Shown piece by piece: positions 1 to 6,913 of a stretch of 30,355 bases of DNA; position 1 is the first letter of the stretch, and each line of letters begins with the position of its first letter. The translations under genes were made by a program, and so were the position numbers. The DNA is from DALYJJ01 sp031969915 (GTDB taxonomy: Bacteria; Acidobacteriota; Terriglobia; Bryobacterales; Bryobacteraceae), in contig DALYJJ010000076.1 of NCBI GenBank assembly GCA_031969915.1, positions 1 to 30,355 of the forward strand. The letters run 5' to 3'. Under the pieces are notes generated by a model. The model made no database searches. It was not told the origin of the DNA and worked only from the letters and a program-made list of their open reading frames with translations.

Positions 1-33
1 GCCGAGTGGAAACGGGGAGGGCGACCTTGAGGT

Positions 34-498
34 GTGCGTGACGCTTTTGCCACTTCTCTAGCCTTCTCTCTGATTGTGCAGAGCAAGCCGGCAGTTCTAT
101 GCGATGAGATCGTTACGTCCCTTCGTACAGACTTCCCATATCGTGTCTCACGTATGCCCGAGGTTGTCGAAGTTCGCCTTTGTGATCCTGGAGGAAGCGA
201 GACTCTCCAGATCGTCGCGTGGCCGATCGATCGAACGTCTAGGCCACTGGTAATCGATACGACAGACTTGAGTGTTATTCAGTCCATTGCACGGAGAAAT
301 GTATTCCTAATAAAAACGTCTGGCGGCAACACAAGTCATTTCTACGCTATAGCTTTCGAAGATGGACAACCGCGGCTGCTTCTGAAAAGAACATCGAAGA
401 GTTATGCCCGGATTGAGGTCGGAAGCGATGTGGTTATGGCACGATTTGATGACGGCCGTCCCGGAAGACGTTTTTCGGTACGCTTTAGGTGGCGATGA
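34..498 (+). CDS. Hypothetical small protein, probably exported
   Basis: I do not recognise this 154-residue protein. The assigned start is GTG, with a purine-rich GGGGAGGG about 12 bases upstream as a possible ribosome site. Residues 6-17 are mildly hydrophobic and could be a weak signal peptide. The C-terminal part contains LLLKRTSKSYARIEVG, which resembles RVHRSYAKIEME in the protein encoded at 2117-2773, so the two may be distant relatives. Base composition is lower in GC than the genes after 5.6 kb. It lies in a run of orphan genes mixed with Rhs fragments, where small exported proteins may be immunity or effector remnants; that role is only inferred from context. The gene could start upstream of the window. 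Confidence 0.5.
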   Translation: MRDAFATSLAFSLIVQSKPAVLCDEIVTSLRTDFPYRVSRMPEVVEVRLCDPGGSETLQIVAWPIDRTSRPLVIDTTDLSVIQSIARRNVFLIKTSGGNTSHFYAIAFEDGQPRLLLKRTSKSYARIEVGSDVVMARFDDGRPGRRFSVRFRWR

Positions 499-591
499 AT
501 GTACAATGACACATCAGTTGCGCGTCGAGTATTCCGGTCTCCCCGAATGTGAGTCGGCGGCGCAGCGCGCACTTCTAAGGAGGTACCCATA

Positions 592-981
592 GTGAACCGC
601 TGGCCCTCCCTCCTGATCTTGACGATGGCCGGCTGCGCAAGTGTGCCATGGGGACATACAGGATCAGGCGAGACAAGCGCCCTTGTCGCCCTTGAGCGCC
701 TCAAACGCGCGCAAGCTTCATACAAGACAGAGCATCATCGCTTTGGGACGCTTGACGACCTAGTGAATACGAGCGCTGAGTGCCGAGACGCTGTGGCCCG
801 CGCTCGCCAGCGCGGATACGATATTGCTGTCGACGCCGAAGTCTCGCGCTACTCTGTCCAGGCCGTGCCGAGAGCTCGCGCACCGGGATCGAGGAGATCT
901 TTCTACTTAGACCAGACCGGTTTGGTCCGGCACAGTTGGAACGAGCAGCCAGCAGGAAGAGATAGCCCGGAACTGCGATAG
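592..981 (+). CDS. Pilin-like putative lipoprotein
   Basis: A 129-residue protein with a GTG start and a strong ribosome site (AAGGAGG at 577-583, 8 bases before the start), which fixes the start. The N-terminus is a lipoprotein signal with lipobox LTMAGC, so Cys15 is probably acylated and anchored in a membrane. After it, ALERLKRAQASYKTEH followed by RFGTLDDL resembles the post-helix part of type IV pilin/pseudopilin-like proteins, where a long alpha-helix is followed by a Tyr- and Phe-containing turn. The rest of the pilin fold (aromatic strand, YLDQTGLVR near residue 103) fits a short globular domain. No prepilin peptidase cleavage site is seen, so it is not an ordinary pilin. It lies in the accessory stretch with unrelated small genes. 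Confidence 0.6.
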   Translation: MNRWPSLLILTMAGCASVPWGHTGSGETSALVALERLKRAQASYKTEHHRFGTLDDLVNTSAECRDAVARARQRGYDIAVDAEVSRYSVQAVPRARAPGSRRSFYLDQTGLVRHSWNEQPAGRDSPELR

Positions 982-1160
982 CGAGGGAATTGCCACACTG
1001 CGAGGACTCTTGCGAATCGGAGCGCCTTCTATGACGTTTAATGACGTTCGAACGGCACTCCGAGACATCGGTGTTGGCGTTGACAAGATCAACGAAACGG
1101 TTAAACTCGTTGGTTGTAGGCCATCTGTTCCCTTGAACGCGGCAAGCGAAATTAGGAACC

Positions 1161-1979
1161 GTGACTCTGTCTCCCTATCGTTGTCGTTCGTGGCGTGCTT
1201 CGTTCCTCGTCTTGATGGTCTTGCTCGGGTGCAGTTGCAGACGGCCGGAGATGGCGGAGAGGGAGGTGCGGGCCATGTCGGCAGATGGTCATGTCCTCGA
1301 CGTCGCACGCGCGGTGCCTGGTCTGAACCGACAGCGAGCCAAGGCGATTCTGGACGGGTACGCCGGAGAGTGGAAGAGCACGAGCAGCGGCCTGCGCCGG
1401 GTGACCGTCGCAGAAGACCTTGGGGCGGTTGTGGCTTTGATTCGTGGAAGCGAATGCAGGCCTCCAGAGGCCATGGAGGCCAGAGACCTTGAAGCCATGA
1501 ACGGCGCTCAGCTCGTACGCTTCGGAGGATCGGGACGCGGGTGGATGAAATTCGGCTGGATGCAGGATTCGTTCGCTGTCGACGGGGGTGATGGCGAAGT
1601 CGGTTTTCGATTACCTGGGTCCCAGGTGTTTGCCCTCTCCAGTTTTCACTTTCGCGACGCCGTCGGGGGCAAGGCGGAAGAACTAACGGTGTGGCTGTTC
1701 GGTAAGCGATTGCCCCCGAATGCGGAAGCTGAGGCAGTGACCCGCCAAGTAATCAGTTCAACCGGGATCTCGAGGACGACGGTGGTGTTTCGGCAGGACT
1801 ATTTCTTCGAATCGTGGGGTGGGCCGCGGTTCGACGTATTTCGTGGGCCCTTGCCAGCGCCGCTGGCTCATTATGAACGACGCTACCTCTTCTGCGTAAA
1901 CGCTGCCGGACTCACTGTGACCTGCTCAGCCAAGTACGATGGCAAGTGCGAGTACGTTTACCCTGGCGTAGTGATGTGA
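1161..1979 (+). CDS. Hypothetical putative lipoprotein
   Basis: A 272-residue protein that I do not recognise. The GTG start gives a basic N-terminus, a hydrophobic stretch (residues 14-23) and LLGCSC, a plausible lipobox at Cys24. The remainder is a soluble mixed domain with paired Cys late in the sequence (FCVNAAGLTVTC and the KCEYVYPG tail), consistent with an oxidising periplasmic location. No catalytic motif was found. The preceding bases 982-1160 contain a short protein-like frame beginning MTFNDVRTALRDIG, in another frame, which may be a remnant of something else. Neighbouring genes are also small and exported; no operon partner is evident. Confidence 0.5.
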   Translation: MTLSPYRCRSWRASFLVLMVLLGCSCRRPEMAEREVRAMSADGHVLDVARAVPGLNRQRAKAILDGYAGEWKSTSSGLRRVTVAEDLGAVVALIRGSECRPPEAMEARDLEAMNGAQLVRFGGSGRGWMKFGWMQDSFAVDGGDGEVGFRLPGSQVFALSSFHFRDAVGGKAEELTVWLFGKRLPPNAEAEAVTRQVISSTGISRTTVVFRQDYFFESWGGPRFDVFRGPLPAPLAHYERRYLFCVNAAGLTVTCSAKYDGKCEYVYPGVVM

Positions 1980-2116
1980 CTCACACAACCTCCTGCACTT
2001 ACGACATGCGCACTCTTCTGGACACGATGACCACGGTGATGATACCTCGGCACGGCGTGACGGAGCGACTATTCGGTGCGACGGATGCACTCGATCGAGG
2101 GAAAGCTGGGTGACTC

Positions 2117-2773
2117 ATGTTTTCAGCAATCGTTCAATGGTCGTTTCAGTTCCAGTTCGCGCTTTTATTGTCTTCTCTTGCGGCCTCGGACTCGAGACCG
2201 CTCGTGTTCGTTCCCGTTGACCCGGACGGACGCCCTTTGACTGCGTGCCGGATCAGCAGCGTGATCGAAGAAACGACCCGAAAGGACTGGGCCGAGCACC
2301 GAAACGGTCCCTTGTCGTTTGTCGGCATTCCGGAAGGTCGCTACCAGATTCTCTACGAGTGTAACAACCGCCTTTTCGTCGCGGGCTCGATCCCGATCAG
2401 GAGAGAAGACGAGTGTGTTGTCATTTCCGATCTGACGAGAGGAGATAGAATACAGTTTAGGTGGGGGATTCCTCTTGGTTTGCATGTGGCTTTTCGGTCA
2501 GGGAGTCCGCCGCCTGGCTTTGTGCCATGGGCGCGCGTGATCGAACTGATGACAGGAAAGTCGCAAACGGTGGCAACGCCGGACCTTAAGAAAGTTGCGC
2601 TCAGCGTGAAACCGGGGTACTACCTCCTTATGGCGCATGCTTCGCGCAAGAAGCCGTGCATGGTACTGATGAGGGTCCACCGTTCTTATGCCAAGATCGA
2701 GATGGAGAATCCTGAGAGCTGCAAGGTCTTGCATACTGACGGGCTGAGCATTGAGAACCGCGCCCCGAAGTAA
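2117..2773 (+). CDS. Hypothetical exported protein, carboxypeptidase-regulatory-like fold possible
   Basis: A 218-residue protein of unknown function starting at ATG. Residues 5-24 form a signal-peptide-like hydrophobic stretch ending in ...SLAAS. Two segments look like the edge strands of prealbumin/CarboxypepD-regulatory-like domains: SFVGIPEGRYQILYEC (residues ~67-82) and VALSVKPGYYLLMA (~160-173). The C-terminal RVHRSYAKIEME resembles the matching part of the protein at 34-498. The upstream gap (1980-2116) holds only a short unconvincing frame. I infer a secreted or periplasmic location; no enzyme motif is visible. Confidence 0.5.
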   Translation: MFSAIVQWSFQFQFALLLSSLAASDSRPLVFVPVDPDGRPLTACRISSVIEETTRKDWAEHRNGPLSFVGIPEGRYQILYECNNRLFVAGSIPIRREDECVVISDLTRGDRIQFRWGIPLGLHVAFRSGSPPPGFVPWARVIELMTGKSQTVATPDLKKVALSVKPGYYLLMAHASRKKPCMVLMRVHRSYAKIEMENPESCKVLHTDGLSIENRAPK

Positions 2774-2782
2774 CCCGGGGCG
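2761..2782 (+). terminator. Possible short hairpin at gene end
   Basis: A perfect 7-bp inverted repeat (CGCCCCG / CGGGGCG, 8-base loop) contains the stop codon of the preceding gene. There is no T tract after it, so an intrinsic terminator role is doubtful. Confidence 0.25.
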
Positions 2783-2951
2783 TCCAGTCTGATGCGACAC
2801 GAAGGAGGCAAACACAAACAGCGCTGGTCGCCGTTCGAGCGCGAGGGAGGTTCGAAGAATGGAAGGGGCCGTACCTTCGAGAGGGGCAATGGCTGCTGCG
2901 GCCAGAGCCTGCACATCGTCTTATGTCTGTTAACCGATCCTAGAATTGCGT

Positions 2952-3398
2952 ATGCTCTATTCGATCGCTCGCGAGCTATCGTTCTTGTCTTGGACCGTAC
3001 AACTGGTGGTTGTCTACCTGGGGCCACTTGCAGTGTTCATCGGAGCGGGAGAGTTGTTCCGAGGTTCCAGTGAAGTTCGCTTGCAGGTGCTCATGTGGCT
3101 GTTCTTTCCTATTGCGAGTGCCCTTCTAGCTCTATTGGTCGCTAAGATATGGCCTAGGTCGAGACGGGAAGGGCGGCACATTTGGATCCTTCCAAGTGTC
3201 GTATTGGTCTGGTCTGTGGTGGACACGCTCGCTACTTCCGGGCTCAAGGCGGCATTGCGGGGCTTCATCTGGAATGTCGACCCTGGAGCCGGCGAGGAAA
3301 TGTGGCCGCAGATCACGCTAACGCTTCCGACTGTTGCGTGTTGTTTCTATTCGCTCATGATGTATTGCTCAGAGCTATGGTGTCGACCAAAGCGATAA
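2952..3398 (+). CDS. Small integral membrane protein, four predicted TM segments
   Basis: A 148-residue protein if started at ATG 2952; an in-frame TTG two codons earlier is also possible. Four hydrophobic segments are visible, at about residues 14-34, 45-67, 77-97 and 119-138, separated by short basic loops such as KIWPRSRREGRH. I see no family signature, ligand-binding motif or transporter motif. It belongs to the same run of accessory orphan genes and ends just before a degraded Rhs piece. The 2774-2951 gap upstream holds no recognisable gene. Confidence 0.5.
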   Translation: MLYSIARELSFLSWTVQLVVVYLGPLAVFIGAGELFRGSSEVRLQVLMWLFFPIASALLALLVAKIWPRSRREGRHIWILPSVVLVWSVVDTLATSGLKAALRGFIWNVDPGAGEEMWPQITLTLPTVACCFYSLMMYCSELWCRPKR

Positions 3399-3401
3399 GT
3401 A

Positions 3402-3625
3402 CGCCTACTCGCATCGGCACCGATCCCAGGGCGGCCCGGCCGGTCTCGCTCGATGGGTTCGGGAGGCTGCCCGGTGAGAATGTCACGAAGGTGGCGGCGG
3501 CGCACTACAGTCTTTCCGCGAACTGGGCGACGAACCGTGTGGATTCGTGGTCCTACGCTGGAGCCGGTGACGGGGGAGCCCGGAGCGACGATGGGCTGTG
3601 GAACGGAGCCGAGGCGTTTCGATGA
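3402..3625 (+). pseudogene. Degraded Rhs/YD-repeat fragment
   Basis: This open stretch has no start codon of its own and translates to a run containing YSLSANWATNRVDSWSY, then DDGLWNG. It resembles the YD-repeat unit of Rhs proteins (pattern TNR-x-WSYD-x-AGN ... NDGLWN). The consensus Asp and Asn of the repeat are partly lost (SYAGAGDGG), so it reads as decayed. The stop codon overlaps the start of the next gene as ATGA (3622-3625), which would couple their translation and resembles how Rhs C-terminal ends abut a following gene. The Rhs assignment rests on pattern recognition, not on an alignment. Confidence 0.5.
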
Positions 3626-4050
3626 CCGCTCTTCTATGCCTGTTGTTTTTCGCGCAGAGTTTACAGCAGACGCAGGACATTTGCAGTGTTCTAGCTCTGG
3701 GGGAGGGGGAAAAGACATCGCGAGTTCGCGTAAGAGCGATTTTTCAAGCGTGGCGGGGGCGCACTGTTTTGGTGTCGGCCACAGAAACCGAGGAAACCCC
3801 GGGGCCTTGTGTTGCGTGGCTGGATGGTCCGATCCCAGCGAGCGTTCGTGGAGAGCTGCACGACAAAGTCATGCGGTACGATTTGCGCGGTTTGTTGTTC
3901 GACGTTATCATCGAGGGCGTAGCGGAGCGCGCCCGCGGCTTTCGTCGCGTCCAGGGACAACCGTTTGCGAACGGATTTGGCGCAGACGGTGCGTATGAGT
4001 TCCGATTCGTTGTCAAGAAGTGGCGGGCACTGTCGCACAAGCGGCCCTGA
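3622..4050 (+). CDS. Small exported hypothetical protein between Rhs fragments
   Basis: A 142-residue protein if started at ATG 3622; an in-frame GTG at 3598 would add eight residues. The ATG is preferred because it gives a clean signal peptide (MTALLCLLFFAQSLQQ) and overlaps the preceding Rhs-fragment stop by ATGA. The mature part is mixed alpha/beta with no motif that I recognise. It contains several charged pairs and one Cys pair (C20 and C47 counted from the ATG). Lying between two Rhs pieces, it could be an immunity or effector accessory protein acting in the periplasm; that is inferred only from its position. Confidence 0.5.
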   Translation: MTALLCLLFFAQSLQQTQDICSVLALGEGEKTSRVRVRAIFQAWRGRTVLVSATETEETPGPCVAWLDGPIPASVRGELHDKVMRYDLRGLLFDVIIEGVAERARGFRRVQGQPFANGFGADGAYEFRFVVKKWRALSHKRP

Positions 4051-4052
4051 TG

Positions 4053-4267
4053 AGTCAGCGAGCAACAGTACGGCGACCAACGGGTGGTGGAAGAAGACGC
4101 ATGTGGAGGGGTTTGGGCGGGAGTTGAATATCGAGCGGGGGGACGCGGAGGCGACGCGGCCGGTGAAGGAGTATGAGTATAGGGTGTGCGATTATTCGCC
4201 GATCGGGAAACTCAAGCAGGAGTCGACCTGGCATGCGCCGGGGCATGGTTTCGCGGATAATGACTAA
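4053..4267 (+). pseudogene. Degraded Rhs core fragment
   Basis: An open stretch without a start codon, ending in TAA at 4265-4267. It contains GWWKKTHVEGFGRELNIERG and later YSPIGKLKQES, then HAPG. This order matches Rhs proteins of Solibacter type, where a DGFGR motif is followed by a C-x-C-x-P-x-GK-x-x motif and a PYAPG motif. Here the second Cys of the motif is replaced (VCDYSPIGK), consistent with decay. Purine-rich codons (GAG, CGG, GGG) differ from the immediately preceding gene. It is an isolated fragment, not an intact Rhs gene. Confidence 0.6.
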
Positions 4268-4401
4268 TGGAGTAGTCGAGCACTGCGTTCGAACAACGAT
4301 CTTGTGATGCAGATCTGCGCTGGCGTTGTTAGCATCATTCGAGGAGGACAAGTAGCGATTGACATCGAGCGGCGATCACTACGGGTTGAGAGGAACGGAC
4401 A

Positions 4402-4530
4402 ATGGTCTGTCTTGCCTTTTTGAGTGCCGTGCGAACGGCTTGGCGGCGGCCCATGTTATGGCGTTGCTGGTCGGCAGCCGTCGATCGAGAGAAAGTCACC
4501 AGCACCATTACCTTTCATGTGGGATTATGA
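4402..4530 (+). other. Short open frame, possible 5' part of the following gene
   Basis: ATG 4402 is preceded by GAGAGGA eight bases upstream, a good ribosome site, and opens a 42-codon frame ending in TGA at 4528-4530. The same frame continues open directly after the TGA to 5139, so this may be the beginning of one gene broken by a single stop. Between 4268 and 4401 there is only a 38-codon frame (4307-4423) with no recognisable content. Confidence 0.3.
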
Positions 4531-4620
4531 GCGGACTGGTTAAAGGCGAGACCGAATGCCTTCTCTCCCGCTAGGGACGATCTCTTCAATGGGCTGGAGA
4601 GGACACTAGGTGGACAAGCC

Positions 4621-5139
4621 GTGGCGGCGGTGTCTGATTGGGCGTCTTCCTATAGCCACAGCCTTGACGGTGACGGCTGGGACTGGCTCGCATATCAGAG
4701 CGCGTTCGCGATGTGGAGAGGGCGTTTCGCTCATCGAGGTGTCGATATTCTCTCTCTCGGCACGGCAGCTTCCGCTCTCTTGGACCTCTACGAGCGCAAG
4801 TACCTCACTCATGCGGAGCAGTGCGCACAGGCTGTTAGATGTCTGGGGCCGGCCGACTCCACGTGGGATTCACACATGGTGCGGTGGAGCAATCTTCGAT
4901 TAACGGAGGACGGCCCTGACGATTCTCATGATATCTTGATCCTGATCTCCGCAGGCGCCGGCCTTCGCTACTTTAGACTCTTTTGGAAAGAACTTGTGTC
5001 GAATACGCCAGTCGCCCTTGAGGCGCTTCGAGCGCGGATTGAGGATATCGCGCGAAGTGAATTCGCGTTTCCGGAGAGCCGTTCCTTGGCCCATCCTAAG
5101 GACCTGCACCCCGGAGAGAATCTCACATTAGCTTTGTAG
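4621..5139 (+). CDS. Hypothetical protein, possibly truncated at its start
   Basis: A 172-residue, largely helical protein of unknown function. GTG 4621 is the first possible start after the in-frame TGA at 4528-4530, but it has no nearby ribosome site, and the frame is already open and protein-like upstream of it (ARPNAFSPARDD...). This suggests that the true gene began at ATG 4402 and is interrupted. Sequence traits are acidic patches (DSHDILILISAG) and several Trp/Tyr-rich helices, with no signal peptide from this start. It lies at the right end of the lower-GC stretch with Rhs fragments. No motif supports a function. Confidence 0.4.
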   Translation: MAAVSDWASSYSHSLDGDGWDWLAYQSAFAMWRGRFAHRGVDILSLGTAASALLDLYERKYLTHAEQCAQAVRCLGPADSTWDSHMVRWSNLRLTEDGPDDSHDILILISAGAGLRYFRLFWKELVSNTPVALEALRARIEDIARSEFAFPESRSLAHPKDLHPGENLTLAL

Positions 5140-5635
5140 GCAGGGTCCTCGGGATCTTAGCGAAAGAGTTTTCGCCGCGGCCCCGGCATTGACCGGTGCT
5201 GCGGGCTCGGTGGAGAGCGTGACCATGCCGGAGACCGGGACCACCTCAGATCTGGTGCACCGCCGGGACGGTGCAGCGGGTGACGCGGGGGAGCCAAGCG
5301 CTGTATGCAGCATCCGCGATCTCGATTGAGCTGATCGGTGAGCCTGGTACGTTGCGGCTGATGAAGCCGCTCCTTGCGTCTGAAGAACCCCTTCTGAAAC
5401 TGCGCGCATGCTCCGTAGTGACAAAGCAATTCCCAGGACAGGTTCAGTGCTCATGAAGCGGCGTGATGTGACGCCCGAACGGTGCCACCAGCACTCTTTC
5501 CCACAGATGCTGCTGGCCGATTGCTCGCTGCCACTGCCGCCGCCGAAGAACCCGGTCATGCCACCGACAGAACTCGCGATCAAGTGAAACGGGGCGGGGG
5601 CCGGCCCTCTCGTGAGATTGCCGGTCCCCGGCCGC
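5140..5635. other. Stretch without a convincing gene
   Basis: Several short open frames are present, including one with a repeat-like LIGEPGTLRLMKPLLASEEP segment (about 5270-5456) and a 44-codon frame ending near 5587, but none has a start, ribosome site and composition that I can support. The GC-rich inverted repeat at about 5597-5629 (GGGGCCGG / CCGG-t-CCCC) could fold downstream of the minus-strand toxin gene, but it lacks a T tract. Confidence 0.4.
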
Positions 5636-5968
5636 TCACTCAAAGATCGGGGAGAGCTTCGCGAGCACTTCGTCCATGATGGCGGCGGGGACGGCTTCCA
5701 GCTTCTTGCCGCCCCGCGCGCGGAGGTCGAGGGCGCGGGGCTGATCGCAGCGGACCACGCCCGTCGTCTTGGTTCCGGCGCCTCTCAGCGGCACGGCGAA
5801 CCCGGCCGTCCGCGCAAAGTGCCCGCCGCTGGTGATAGGGAGAACCACGGGCACTTTGGTTACCTGGTTGAACGCCTCCGGCGAGGCGATCAGGACCGGG
5901 CGGCGGCCCTTTTGCTCATGCCCTTCGGAGGGGTCGAGTCCGACCAGCCAAATCTCACCGCGCTTCAT
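5636..5968 (-). CDS. mazF: MazF/PemK-family toxin endoribonuclease
   Basis: A 110-residue protein of the usual MazF length. The N-terminus MKRGEIWLVGLDPSEGHEQ followed by KGRRPVLIASPEAFN is the family signature (RGEIWLV, G-x-E-Q-x-G-x-RPVLV), and the middle has VVLPITS, as in the family core. MazF toxins are sequence-specific mRNA interferases that slow growth when the antitoxin is lost. The ATG is chosen over an upstream in-frame ATG because it starts right at the conserved motif and overlaps the antitoxin stop by one base (TAATG), as expected for a coupled toxin-antitoxin pair. All core motifs appear intact. Confidence 0.9.
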   Translation of the reverse strand: MKRGEIWLVGLDPSEGHEQKGRRPVLIASPEAFNQVTKVPVVLPITSGGHFARTAGFAVPLRGAGTKTTGVVRCDQPRALDLRARGGKKLEAVPAAIMDEVLAKLSPIFE

Positions 5969-6225
5969 TAGAGGATCTCGGCGCCTGCCGACCTGTTGTC
6001 GAGCCATTCACGGTCTTCCCTGGTGCTAGCCTTCTTGGGATCGCACTGCGCCAGGAGTTCGGCCAGGGTATAGCGGGGGCGCCGCTGCGGCTCCACGACC
6101 AGCCGGCCGTTTTCAATCGCGATGCCCACCTGCGCGCCTGGCCGCAGGCGCAGGATATCGAGCAGCGCGGGCGGGACGGCCAGCATGACCGAGCCGCCAA
6201 CCTTGCGCAGATTCGTTAGATGCAT
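5968..6225 (-). CDS. mazE: MazE/AbrB-fold antitoxin
   Basis: An 85-residue antitoxin, first gene of the pair with the MazF-like toxin. The start MHLTNLRKVGGSVMLAVPPA is the SpoVT/AbrB swapped-hairpin DNA-binding domain. It is followed by LRLRPGAQVGIAIENGRLVVEP, typical of this family. The C-terminal part (YTLAELLAQCDP and the acidic EDREWLD) is the likely toxin-neutralising tail. The ATG at 6225 is preferred to an upstream in-frame ATG because the conserved fold begins there. MazE proteins normally dimerise and repress their own promoter together with the toxin; a matching imperfect inverted repeat lies just upstream at 6241-6258. Confidence 0.85.
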   Translation of the reverse strand: MHLTNLRKVGGSVMLAVPPALLDILRLRPGAQVGIAIENGRLVVEPQRRPRYTLAELLAQCDPKKASTREDREWLDNRSAGAEIL

Positions 6226-6240
6226 GGCAGTTTTCCCTTG

Positions 6241-6258
6241 GTCATATTGTTGTATAAC
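6241..6258 (-). promoter_or_regulatory. Putative operator of the mazEF-like pair
   Basis: An imperfect inverted repeat, read on the minus strand as GTTATA-caacaa-TATGAC, lies 15 bases before the antitoxin start and overlaps the likely promoter. Its place and symmetry fit autoregulation by the AbrB-fold antitoxin. This is inferred from sequence only. Confidence 0.4.
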
Positions 6259-6335
6259 CTGCGGCAAGGGCGCGAGGGCCTTGCTGAGACCACCGGGCGC
6301 GAGGCCTTCCGGCGCTGGCGGCGGGTGGGAAATCC

Positions 6336-6475
6336 CGCTATCCGATTGCCCTTGCCCCGGGCATGGGTCTGAGCGCGTACTTCGCCTACACCGTGGTTCA
6401 GGACGATGGGTGTGCCTCGGGAGACCGTCCCCGGCGCGGTGTTCCTGTCCTCACAGCCGGGGGAGTGCGGCAGTT
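6336..6475 (+). pseudogene. Decayed partial copy of the downstream purine permease gene
   Basis: Bases 6336-6475 closely resemble 7145-7302 within the intact permease gene at 6914-8236. Both contain CGCTATCCGATTGC, then CCCCGGGCATGGG, CGCGTACTTCGCCTACAC and GGAGTGCGGCAGTT in the same order. The copy has an internal deletion of roughly 18 bases near its end and at least one frame-changing insertion (GTGGTTCAGGACGATGGG versus GTGGTCAAGACGATGGG), so it cannot encode the protein. It lies between the mazEF-like pair and the orphan antitoxin and marks a past partial duplication. Confidence 0.85.
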
Positions 6476-6558
6476 CGTGGCGCGCCAATCGTGAACTTCT
6501 ATACGTTGAGTGGCCCAAATGAAGAAGCAACAAGTGGGGGAGGAAGACGAAGCGCGTC

Positions 6559-6867
6559 GTGCCGGCTTTCGCAAACGAGGCGGAAGAGGCGGCGTGGTGG
6601 TATGAGAACCGCAGCCAGCATGGCAAGGAGCTACACGCCGCCGTGAAAGGCGGAGAGGCGCAGGTGTTGACAGAGGCGACGTTGCGGGAACGGATAGCCG
6701 CGTCCAAGAAAGCGGCGGCTCCTGTGGTGGCGCTTCGGATTCCCGCAGCAGACCTGGCTTTGGCCCGAAAGCAGGCCGAACGCAAGGGCCTGTCTTACCA
6801 GACGTACATCAAATCGCTGCTGCACGAGACACTCGCCGAGCGAGAAAGGCGAAAGGCGGGCTGGTAG
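6559..6867 (+). CDS. Ribbon-helix-helix (CopG/BrnA-like) antitoxin, orphan, likely frameshifted at the start
   Basis: A 102-residue protein from GTG 6559. The N-terminus PAFANEAEEAAWWYENR and C-terminus VVALRIPAADLALARKQAE followed by GLSYQTYIKSLLHE are the two conserved parts of CopG/BrnA-type antitoxins; the second is the ribbon-helix-helix DNA-binding unit. A better start may be ATG 6519: removing one G from the run at 6536-6540 yields MKKQQVGRKTKRVVPAFANE, the N-terminus usual for the family. As written, the frame is broken there and translation would have to begin at 6559. No toxin gene is found on either side, so it is either a solitary regulator or a relic of a toxin-antitoxin pair. 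Confidence 0.7.
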   Translation: MPAFANEAEEAAWWYENRSQHGKELHAAVKGGEAQVLTEATLRERIAASKKAAAPVVALRIPAADLALARKQAERKGLSYQTYIKSLLHETLAERERRKAGW

Positions 6868-6904
6868 TCCCGGGCGGGGGCGTGGCGGGGGCCGCACGAT
6901 CCCT

Positions 6905-6910
6905 TACAAT
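6905..6910 (+). promoter_or_regulatory. -10 element of the purine permease gene
   Basis: The hexamer TACAAT ends 3 bases before GTG 6914 and 6 bases before ATG 6917, so transcription would begin at or near the start codon. There is no recognisable -35 box and no ribosome site, which together suggest a leaderless mRNA. Confidence 0.45.
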
Positions 6911-6913
6911 CCG

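Noticed and set aside
2005..2113. Short frame beginning MRTLLDTMTTVMIP before the 2117 gene
   Set aside because: Only 35 codons, no ribosome site, and no recognisable content.
4528..4530. TGA as a selenocysteine codon
   Set aside because: No selenocysteine-insertion hairpin or selenoprotein family is apparent; a simple stop or error is more likely.
5270..5456. Short frame with a HEAT-like LMKPLLASEEPLLKLRA segment
   Set aside because: Only 61 codons, no supported start, and no recognisable repeat series.
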